From: Beroe forskalii
Lineage: Eukaryota; Ctenophora; Nuda; Beroida; Beroidae
DNA: 64,000 nucleotides
Direction: 5' to 3'
NCBI GenBank assembly: GCA_011033025.1
Contig: WFMF01000030.1
Span: 806,001-870,000 of the forward strand
Each line of letters opens with the position of its first letter. The first letter of the stretch is position 1. Below, in pieces: positions 48,301 through 60,300 of this stretch. Position numbers and translations under genes: made by a program. A model generated the notes under the pieces. That model had not been told where the DNA came from, did no database searches, and saw nothing but the letters and a program-made list of their open reading frames with translations.

Positions 48301-51300
48301 GTCGAAAGTCCAAAAAATCCACCCTAAAAAGAAGATCGCGTTCTAGGTTAAATTCACCAGTTGCGCGCGTTGCTATGGTTATTGGTGATTGCGCGCGCTA
48401 AACTGCACGTGCATTTTAACGAAGCATCTGCCATTTCGTTATCGTGTCATTTGGAAACGTTTCAACTGTTTTAATTCATAATTTACGTTCTCAATGAAAT
48501 TTTCGAGTTCGGTAAAAAGTTTTCGACAGAAACCTATCAACTCTAATCACTATTGTAGGAGAAAAGGTAAGAGTTGAACAATTTGTTCCATTGAGAAAAT
48601 CAGCGATAATTGTTTCGTATGAAGATATTTGTAGTTTCGATGGTTGGCTGTGAGGATTCGACAGAAGGAGGAATTTATAATTACTCAAGTTAGAAGTGGG
48701 TTCTAAACAGATGAAAATGCGGACAATTTTGATTTCAATGAGCTTGGATTCAAATTTGATACCCATCTTTTCTCCGAATCTGAACTTTGGATTAGAAAAC
48801 GGTCATTATTCTTGAGTTCTTCTTATTTAATGTTGTGTCCTCGACATTAATTTACAATCGCAAAATATGCAACATTTTTATTTATATTCAAATCCTATGT
48901 AAATATTTCGTAATTTCGTTACGTTGCACCCCTACCCCCAGCAACAAAAAATTGCATCAATGACTTCGTTCAATTTATTGTACGTACAACTGACTATACG
49001 TCCAATTCAAGTTAGGAGTGGGTTAAAAACAGATGAAAATGCGTACAATTTTGATTTCAATGAGATTGGATTCAAAATTGTTGCCCATCTTTTCTCCGAA
49101 TCAGAACTTTGGATTATAAAACCATTGTTCTTTCAGAGTTCTTCTTATTTACTGTTATGTGTCCTTGACAATTGACATTAAATCGCAAAATCTGCAATAT
49201 ATTTTGATTCATATTCAAATCCTATGTTAATATTTCGTAATTTCGTTACGCTGCACCCCTACCCCCAGTAACAAAAAATTGCATTAATGACTTCGTTCAA
49301 TGTATTGTACGTCCAACTGAATATATACGTCCAATTAAAGAGAAAACCCAACGGATTTTCTCGTATTAATTATAAAGGGTAAATTTCTCGAGTTTTATGT
49401 AACAGAACATTCCTAGTTGCTAGCTTCAGAGTTATGCAAAAATAGTTTGGGGCTTTGAAATGCAAAATTTACACGTGTTTTAAATCGTAGTAAATTATGA
49501 CAAAGTTGAAAGAACTATTTCTCTCAAAAATATTCAATTCCGCGTTAATTATCGGAAATAAATGAATAAGAAGGTTGGTAGAAACTTAGAAAAGAAGAAA
49601 CTGCAATGAAAAACGTAACTTCTATAACACACAATCACGGTCTAGATAGCAGAGCAAACGCAGGACGTACAGAAATAAATTGCCTATTCGAGAACTGAAA
49701 AACTCGAGACTTTATAAAACCTCTTATCTTTTCTTATCTAACGTGATACTTACTCTGAAATCTCAAAACATAAGAACTTATTTTTAATTACCCTGAGCAC
49801 AGCACTTGCCCATTCAGAGCGTGCAATTTATTTCATTTATTGTTATCTCAGTAAATTGGAAGGTCGTGATCTTGGGGTTCCTTTGAGTTTAGTGGTCACG
49901 TCCGCGTCTGTAGGTAAAGTGCCAATATCATGTTTAAAAAGATGAATTAATGAATTTCCTTGGAGATAAAATGTGCAATGCGGCTTAAGAAATGCCAGGC
50001 TCCTTCCGAGCTGTTGACTGACCAGTAACAACGCAAAGACCGAGTCATGTGATTTGCTTAGCATTGATGCGGTCCATTTCATTGGTTATCATGTTATCTT
50101 AGACTTACGATAATTAAGGTGCCCGTCTAGTAACTGGAATTCAGCCGTTGATACTAAAAGCAGGAACCACCCGAAACCACCCGAATCCGGATTTAGCCTC
50201 GCAGCCACCCGAATACATCAAATCCACCTGAAACCACCTGAACTCCTCTGAAACCACCGGAACCCACCCGAAATTAAACCTCCAAAAACTCACACTTTGA
50301 GTGGGTTCGCATGGTTCTGCTTGTTTTGGGTGGGTTCAGGTGGTTCCATGTGGTTCCACCCGAACCTTCCAGTACCATTATGAACCCATCTGTGCTCTTT
50401 TCGGGTTGGGTTCGGGCAATTTTCATACTTTGATGAAAAAAACAATGTTTCAGGTGGGTTCGGGTTGGTTTCGGGTGGGTCTAGGTGGGTTCAGATCGGT
50501 TTGAATGGTTTCAGGTGGTTTTGGTGGTTTTGGTTGGTTTTGGGTGGTTATGTGTCTATTTTCGAAGGCGTTCTCTGAACTCACGACATGTACGGTCTCG
50601 AAACCAGGGTGCGAGGAAGCGATTGAATAATAGGCAATCATATTCAAGATTTTATGCTTCATGTCACATGCTAACACGTGCAAAAGCGTGTGCCTAGAAT
50701 AGTAGATTGACCAGCGCTATGTTTGCCAAAGAACAAAGGCTTGTAAAGTAGGTAATACCTTGTTATTCCATGAAACCGTAGAAATTCGTGTGTTATTAAC
50801 TTATTAACTTATTAACGTTTTTTCAGGTGGTGTAGCAAGATTACGCCAAAGGGCCCTATTGAAGTTAGGGGGCAGTATCTTGTGGAGATAACAGATGCAA
50901 CTTACATGGCAAAGGTATGGATTCTCAAGTTGTCACTTAGTCAGTAATTAACTTACCTATCTTTTTTAAGGTAGTTCCTCTTTTGTTATAGTTATTTTGG
51001 CGCACTATTCATCAGTAGGTCGCTTCTTCCTTATTAAGGTACCTGACAGGATTGTCCACAGGATTTGCTAAAGCATTTGCTACTTTCCTCAGGTCCTGTG
51101 GGAGGACGGGTCCAAGGAGGACGTACCGTGTACGGAACTTAACCAGATAGACCACCTTGACGACCACGCTCACATGCCAGGCTACTTCGTTAACAAGGTA
51201 CTGGTTGAATAAACACCTTCGTTAACAAGGTACTGGTTCAATAAACACCTTCGTTAACAAGGTACTGGGTGAATAAACACTTTGAGGGAAAGTTTTTGAA

Positions 51301-54300
51301 ATTTAAGATAATACTGAGATGTTGTATCATACTTGAACATGCACCTATGCACTATTTTTGTGCACTACTTTTGAACTTATGTAGATTTTCAATACTTCAA
51401 TGGACTGCCTGATCCACATTCCACTATTGTAAATTTATAGCATTGCAAAATCCACTGCTGTACTGTATCACATCATTGTAAAATCCTCTCAAACGCCACA
51501 AACGTTCCAGATTGGCCACGTGGACGAGTTTGCTGTAGTTTCAAGTTATAACTCGAAAGACAGGACCTGTACTGTGCATTGGCTGGAGGCTGATCAGGTA
51601 TATCGCTGTAATCTAGATTATAATAACTGCACGATAGTATGAGAACATTTGGTCGTATGGCAGCTCCATCTCCTTCACTTCAAAACACTTGATATGAATA
51701 ATACTTACTACCAGGGCTGCACTTTACTTGGTACAGGGATGTGACAAATGGATATGATGAGGGGCTAAAACTCTTTTTGATATTTTTCGGTTGAACAGAA
51801 TCTATGAATGATAACTGAAAAGGTAGCTGAATATTCCCTGTGATAAGGAGATCCCTAATTTAAAAACTGGGGAAAAATAACAAATGGAGAAGCCAAAACA
51901 ATATTTTACAATTACGGTTGGCCGTGCGCGCGACGTCAAAACCAAATTCAACAGAAAATACTTTCCATTTCATTTTTCACTCATAAAACAACCAAGTCTA
52001 TAAAATTTGTGATCATTATTTTCTCCGCGCGGGCTTTACCATACGACCATAGTTCCTAAAATAAATATGTTTGATTACGTAATTGAACGGTTGTTCCGAG
52101 TGACAGAACCTTAGTGAGCGAGAGAATTTCACTTGAAGACCTGACGCCACGTTTTTGGACCATGACTATGTCGCACAGCACACTCGGCCTATGAAACCCC
52201 CCTCCCCGGAATTTTACTTATATGGCGCCCCAGCGTCTAGTCCATTAACTCATGCTGTAAGCATTTCATTCGAATTTAAATATAATTAAGTAATTATTGG
52301 ATGAGGATATCAAACAAAAGGACCTTTGAACCGAATGCGATTGTGTGATTTCAGTTGTTTTGTAGTTCGAAATAAGATGCAGTTTTCTGATATTTGCTTA
52401 TGGAGCCCAATCTCGTATAGTAGTTTGCTCAAAAACGTAATAAATACGTAAAATGAGACGAATGATGATTTCTTCCCACAGATCCATTGAATCTGTAAGT
52501 TTTTAAGAAGTATGACAACAGCTCTGACTGAAGGAAATCCACTTGATATCTTTGTACGGAAAGTAGCTCGGTCAATTGAAATTGATTCGGGGGATTGCTC
52601 TGAAGGCCATGACATTGCTACGGGATCACTAGTAGCGATACAGATATGGTGCACAGTATCATTTGTTCTTGGAGTGTCTGGTAATTGTTTCCTTTTACAA
52701 GCTATAATTCGTCATCAAGCCTTGAAAATGGACAAAATGTCTGTTTGGATCATAGAAAACTTGGCTGTATACGACATTCTCAACTGCATCTTCGTGATCC
52801 TACCAACAACCATTGTTTACTACAACTACCCGTCCTGGCTGCTGGGGGTGGAATTCTGTATCGGCCAAGCAATATTTCTGTATGTTTTTATGGCTGGAAA
52901 CATCATGCTAATTGTGTTGCTGTCCCTCAATAAGATGTATCGGTGTCTGTACCCCCTTCGCACCCTGTCTCCCTCCCTAAAACAGAAGATGATTGTTTGT
53001 CTCGGAGCGGTGGGTTGGAGTCTCCTGACGGCAGTGTGGGAGGGCTTCATGTTCCTCATGGAGGGGCGTGTGGAGTATAACCCGGCTTTGGCGGCCTGTG
53101 AGGTTGCTTCTCCAGCCGGGGACATTTCCATCGGAGAACTTGCAGTAACTATCGCTGCGAATGTTATATTTGCTGGGTTGCCAACCATCATACTGATTGT
53201 CAGTAACGTTGTTTTGATTGGAATAGCTGTCAAGAAATCCAACAGTGGTGTCAAGAAGAAGAACATCGTGATTGTGGTCCTCGTGACAGGATTCTTCATG
53301 TTGTCAGTCCTACCGCTCTTCGTGGAACAGTGCTATATGATGGGCAGGAGCGTGCGATTTGAGGCGGGTGCTTGGTGTGTGGGATTTTTAATGAACTGGA
53401 TCAACCCAATCATATATCTGGCAACTAACAAAATGTACCGTAACCATGCTACACAATGGATAGGTGAAAGACGCAAAGGAGGGAGGAACCAACTGTCCAA
53501 GGCTCGGAGTGGTTTGGGTGCAGGACAGAGGGTAAATAGCCTGGAAAGATCTGAAAGGAGCGTACCATAATAGGTGTCACTGGCAAATGAACATGGAGAA
53601 CGATTTGAATATGATTCGGAAGTTTGCTACCGTTAGTGGTTACAGACTATAATCGACATCCAGCAAACACAAATGGTCGAGTGTTCGCCAAAGTTTAGCT
53701 TTGAATAAGGGAACTACGGTGTGACTGTGAAAGCGTGTAAAACGAGACGAAAACTGTAAAATTGTGTTGTTTTAACTCTTCCCAGAATTTTTTGATAAGC
53801 GCCACCTTCAAGTAAATGAGTAAATGACTATTTCAGGCTACTCACTCTTGCACTTTAATACAGTTATCTTCGACTGACTGTGAGATAAAACCAGACTTGA
53901 TGATTTCTGGCGCCCTAGGCTCGCTTGTTCAAATATCACGTTTTCAATAGCTTATTGAGTCACTTCTTTTGTGTAAAACGAGGCGTTGAAGACCAAAATG
54001 GCAAGTAAAATTATGCGCTCGACGAGCTGCAAGAGCCAATCTATCACTGAGCGATTGTTTCATGAAGTTTTTTTCTGTATTTTAATATTCCCCATATTAA
54101 AAAGTTAAAATGAAAGTATCTTGTCGAACTCCCCAAAAACTACCCGCCAAAACTCCCCAACATAATCATGATATTGTACCTCTTTATAATCAATACTGCG
54201 ACCGCTTCTCCATCCGTCTTGTGACGTTTCAATGTTACGTGGCAACGTCACCCATAAGGATCCCTCACATAATATTACGTAATCACCTAGGGGAAGGGAG

Positions 54301-57300
54301 GGGGGTTCCCAATGATTATGTTACATGTTGTTGAAACAAATACAACTATAAAAACGATTACGCGAGGTAGGGGGTTAAAATCGGCCAAAAATTGGTTTAT
54401 CTCCTGTTTCTACACTGTTGTCCACAGGAGGAGGAAGACGTGAGCGTCTACTCGCTCGAGTACAACTGAATGTCACGTGATAACACGTGATGTCACGTGA
54501 CATCACGTGATGTCTCAATGTCACGTGATGTCACAATGTCACGTGATGTAACAATGTCACGTGATCTCACAATGTCACGAGACATCACAATGTCACGTGA
54601 TGTCTCACACTGTCACGTGACGTCACAATGGCACCTGATCTCACAATGTCACGTGACGTCACAATGTCACGTGATGTCTCACACTGTCACGTGATAGGAC
54701 TCTCACTTGTTTTTACACCACAGGAGGAGGAAGACGTGAGTGTCTACTCGCTCGAGTACAACAGGAAGTTCGACTTCAACCCCATGGACATCATCGTGTG
54801 CTCCGTTTCGTGTTCCCACAGCTCCATCGGCCAGATCATATTCGTCACGGAAACCGGCAAGGTAATTTAGGGAGCAAGTTAAAATGATAAGATAAGGTTT
54901 AAAATCAGAATCTTTCGAAAATCATGTGAATATGCAAGGTAATGCCGCGATCAGGTTTTCAATCCTTCAATCATGTTCTGGCGTTCTGTAATTACAATAT
55001 GTAATATGCATAAAATGCATATGATCACATTCTTTATTGACGTATCAACTTACCAATGTGTGAGCAATCAACAACTCTTGTCAATTTTCATTTTCTAACT
55101 TTTGCAATTGTGCCGCTTTAAAATCAGGATCGGTATAGGCATAGTACTCTTGAGTTTGCTGGTACCACGTACACTATGTACACTGACTTGTATATCGTGA
55201 TACTGTGCGCCAGCGTATTCTGAGAACTGAGAACAAGTTACCTCAACGATTGAGGATGACGTCACAATTCAGGTCATCAGATTCCCTGCTTTTTCCGTGA
55301 ATTGGAAAGTAGAGTTTATCGAATTACCACTTGATATTCCGTAATTCCGTATTGTCCTTCTTTTATATAATAACCTAGACATCAGTGAAAGGCGGAATAC
55401 AAAACGTAGGGGAACGATGGGGCAAATGGGACCCTAAAATTCTAAAGTCTGTAGAGCTTTCATTTTAGCCGATTTCCATGAAATTTTTTGCATAGATACT
55501 CGCTTAAGCATGTAGATTGGTGTACTAACACCAAATTTCACCATTCTCCGCCCATTTTGTGGGTGTGGCCTCATCCCGTTTGGCCAACCCCCATTTGATT
55601 TTTCTGTGAAAGTATGTCAAATGGGACCCACATAAATTGCCCAAATGGGATATCCCATTTCACCAACTTCCAGTATCCCATTTAACATCTTGTATTTAAA
55701 CCAAATTTTTTTGGATGCATGGAAGGTGCAAATGAAATCAGAATACATTTTTATGGTAAAATGATGAAGTTCAAACCATATCCCAATTGAATAAAAAACA
55801 TAGTTGGTCAAATGGGATATGGTAAAATGGCCAAATGGGATATCCCATATTGCAAATTCATGAGTATCCCATTTTACAAATTATATGGCAATTCAATTTA
55901 TGGCTAATTAACATATTGGACCATCATTAATCAACCGAAAACACATCAATCGCTGGAGAATACATGATGACGAACTAAATTCAATCAAATATAAAGGGAA
56001 TGTTCCAATACAAATCATGTCATGATAGGAGTAAAACAAGCAACATCGTAACCCATTATCTGGTGTAAGGAAGTACGTGTGTGAAGAAGAGCCTGATTGA
56101 ATTACCGAAATGACTTCATGGTTTAATTGAACAATCTCGTTGACCCATTCAGCAGCAACAAAAATTGTAATCCCAACCCATGTAAATTCCCAGAAATGGC
56201 AAGGGTCCCATTTGGTATACTATCCCATTTGCCCCATCGCTCCCCTATCTTATAATCTGTGTACCTACACATTACATCACTCTCTTTGCATACACAATCT
56301 GTGTACACAGTTCAGGGTAATGGGTAGCCGTAACTATAGTCGGAGACTTTTACTGCTACCTCTCGTTTATATATTGTTCCCTCTAGACATGTAGCATGTT
56401 CCTACTCCGTACAAGTATAATGGGCAATTTCGTAGGTGTCCTAACACCAATGGTCCGCATGTGTGTTTCAATACTGAACCGTATGTAATCTACATGAGTA
56501 CACTGTGTATTGGATATTGCTGTGAGAGTCAACAAATACACGGTCTGTATTGTGCTATTGAGCTGGTAAGTACCTGACATGGAAAATATCATCGCCTCAC
56601 AGCCAAGCAATTGGTAAATTGTTCTGAATAGTACGTTGGTTTGCCATCCGCATTATTTAATATTTTGTGAAAGATCCACTTACTGAAAGGTCCAATAATA
56701 GAATAGGAATCAGGATAGTAGGACTAGGCACTCAACTCCTGCTTGGTACGCGTTTCATTGCTGTGGAAGAAGTTTAGAATATGTCTCCTCACATGTTGGC
56801 GTGTTGCCAAAGAACAGAATTCCAAAGGAAAAGTTTATTTTGTTAAGTGCCGATTTTTCTTGTGAATGGTATCGCATGTCAGAATCGAATTGATTTTGTC
56901 TCGATTTCCCCTGATGAATCGACCGAATGTCCTATCTTTTCTTCCCGTTGCATGGATTTGAGGAAAAATACTTGCGTTTTTCACGGTAAATTGTCCTTGG
57001 ACAATCAGATTTAAGGAATTAACTTTTCAATATAGATGATGTAATTGATCATTTAGTTCGATGAGACATCCCTGAAGACTTCAATGAAATTTCACTGAAG
57101 CGACATCGTAGGTCTGTTCACTGTTGCCAAGTGCCAATCAAGCACAAAATCATTGATTACAAATTGGATTAGGTCGTGTTATTATCATTGTACAATGGCG
57201 AAGCTTTGGCGCACGCGCGAACTCCTAACGCAAAACTTGTTTACACGCACGTACGCACAGTACCAATTAAGTGTAGATTTTAGCTGCTGGATCGGAAATA

Positions 57301-60300
57301 TTTTATTTTGCATGCTAGCTCGGCGCGTATCTCTAGATGTTATCAGTGATTTTGAAAATTGATAATCATATGAGACGAGCCCATTAAAAAAAAGACACAT
57401 CGATCAGTGTCCAAAGTTAGCTACCATGCTTTTCCCTTCAAAGCGGTGGCCAGTGTGAGATTAATGATTTTAACCATGAGAAAGGAGTTTGAAAACTTGT
57501 CTAAGTTCCTCGTAATACTGGCTGATGGGAGAAGGAACCTTTTGGATAAGAACAGGCTTTTCTTATCAAACACGCACCCTGCCTCCTTCTTTTGAAGTAA
57601 TGCCTAGACACTGACGTACTCGTGCCTTTCATCAAGGGCTATCCAAAACGGACAGCCCTTAATGAATTATGAAAGGCAAAATTGCAGCCATTTAAGACCC
57701 CTCGCTGCACCTTGTCCCCAAGCACCCACAACCCGAAATACCCCACCTGATATCCCTTGTACGTCTGCATTATTCTTGAAAATTATTTAGGACATTGTGT
57801 CAACTATTTCGTGCCCGTTCAGTAATCATCTCGAGGGAAGTCGATTTCTTAATAATGGTAAAATATGCCCCGTCAAATCTGCCAAAATTTTCATAAATTG
57901 CTGATTTTCATATTTGACAAAACACCCCCTCCCCCTTTGTGCGCCAACGTACGCATTGGCCAGACTCCCTCCTCCCCCCTCATTGCGGAGACCGAACGTC
58001 TTTTATGGACGGCCCCTTATAAAAGCTGCTTTTAAGGCACCACCGACGATTTTGGCAAAGTGGAGTACTCAGGAGTTCACAAAACAAAACTTAAATAAGT
58101 AACAAACAATGATGGCAGATAGATTGAAAACAAATTATCAGCTGACAAACCAAACCAAAAAAACAACCCTTAAACTCGCATTTACATATCTGTGATAATT
58201 TTGCGCATTTTTTGATTTTTTTCTGCTTACAGTTTTTTCTAGCAACGTTTGCTCTAGTTTTAAACATCTCGCCTATATTGACATTCTTCTCATTTCTAAA
58301 CTAGAACCTAGTCGTAGCAACCCCACCCTTTTCTTCTACACGCTTGGTCGCTTGAACCCGTTCCTGTTTCCTCCTCTTTTTGTCGCAACTTTCTGAAAAA
58401 GTAATAGATTTTCAATTGATGCCTTTAGTCATCTCCGAAAACTCGTGTATTACACAATTACATATTATATTGTTACAGATTATTATCCCAAAATGGACCC
58501 TCTAGGCGTGTGTCAATGTATTTTGTTACCAGGTTTGATATAGTTACTTACCCTCCCATTTGCCCGAAATCTGCAAGGCAGACTCTGGGTTGCCTTGCTC
58601 TTGTTTATTCCACCGACAGACTCCGTGATGGCTGTTCCTCCGATCCCATCTTCAAAAATATCTCCTCCGTGGGTGGCCGTTGTTATGTTGGAGTGTACAG
58701 TGGACTCAACCTGATTTTCAAGATTTCTTCCCTGCGAGATCTTGGATCGGTTAGTCAGGACTCCGCCTACATTGCTCCGGTGATTTATAATCTTAGGTGG
58801 CTTAGATACATTGACCTTTATTCCATCATTAATCTTGACCTTTCGAGGCCCCTCCTCTTCGTTTTCTTCAGGTGATAACTCAGTCGGAGGCCGCCGCAGT
58901 TCCATCTTTGATAGTATTATATTGTATGTTTTACCACACAAACTCTTGACATAAGCTGCTAGATTTGAATAAATTTGATCATAGAATATTGGGTTGAGGA
59001 CAGAGTTGATAGGCAGGAAAACAACTGAAAAGAATGAGTACCAATCAGTTGCATCGAGCACCTCAAAGGAATGCAAGAAACAGATCGTGATGAATGGAAA
59101 CCAACAAAGGAAATCTGTAACAATCATTATTTGTATCTTTCTTTGCGTTTTTCGGTTTCTGCCGGCAAACCTGTTTCCAACACCTGCAGAAATTTTCTTT
59201 GAAATTGCTGCGATGGAGATGTAGCATACAGCGATGATCACCAAACAAAAAAGGTAAATTCCTTGGACACACCAGACGAAGTATCTTTGAGGATCTTTCG
59301 ATGTCACAAAAAACTTGAAAAAACAAACCTTGTTGCCATAAAATTCGACAGTTTTGACCTGGCTTGAAATTCCTCCGTAATCTCTAGAGAACATTTCCTG
59401 CATCAAATTCTTTATCAGATCCCAACTCATAGGACGTGCTTTCATACGACCATTGTAAGCATTGATTATTGAAAGATGCTTGGCTTTACCTGGGAAACCC
59501 AGAAAAAGTTTCAGCCTTGGATCATAACTCAACCCATTGGTGAAGAAATCTTCAAAATAACTAACAATTGGTATTATCGAAAGGGCGACAGATATACCTA
59601 CAACCCCCAAGCTGAAAACAATGATTTTAACTGCATGGGATCTAGTTACAGGTGGCGAGGAAAGAAGAAGGGAACCTTTTATTACAAAAAACCTCAAGAG
59701 ACTCAAAGAAGTCATTGAGAACATTGATATGAAAGATCCCGATATGCTTATGACCCCCAAGAAGGAACAAAATGATCCTGTTCTCCAGCTTGCTTGCAGA
59801 TTACAAAACTTGTCTCCGTAATGGAAATCGTTGGCAGATACGATCAATAGATACAGCCCGACCATGAAGTCTCCTAGGCTTATGAGTAAAACCAATGCCT
59901 TGTTGTTCAAGGTTCGGATGTTCTTGCATTTTGGTATCTTTTTGATGCCTCTCCAGATGTTAGTGACATTGAATATCACGGCTAAAATGCCAAAAATCCA
60001 AGACACTATCTTCAGAAAGGCACCCTGTAACATTTGTTTTGAGCATTGCTCATTGCACTCATCGGAGAGGTCCAGACAGTGAAAAGTCCCGTCGCATTTT
60101 TGAGGCTTCGGTATGAGTTGCATCTCATCTGCGCACTGAAAGTGATTGGTACACTGGGCTTCGTCTTCGAAATTGTCGCAATCATCAACAAGATCACAAA
60201 CCTTGGAATAAGGGATGCATTTCTTGGATTTCTCACAAACAAAGAAATCACTGTGGTATGTGTTGCGCTCTCTGACAACAAAGGCTAGGTATGGATCTCC

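Larger units (their letters stand above)
38573..51090 (+). repeat. segmental duplication, copy B
   Basis: Direct repeat of 6402-19570. It carries UBE2O exons 1-12 and the nested SLC22-like gene. At its right end it continues directly into UBE2O exon 13 (51093), so B occupies the original gene context while A is cut off. Private insertions in B are 45938-46180 and 47141-49370. Confidence 0.92.

Noticed and set aside
54497-54694. Open frame of SRDVTM-type repeats running into UBE2O exon 15
   Set aside because: It is a reading of the 18-bp satellite. A proper acceptor precedes exon 15, and its conserved start matches UBE2O, so the upstream codons are intron.
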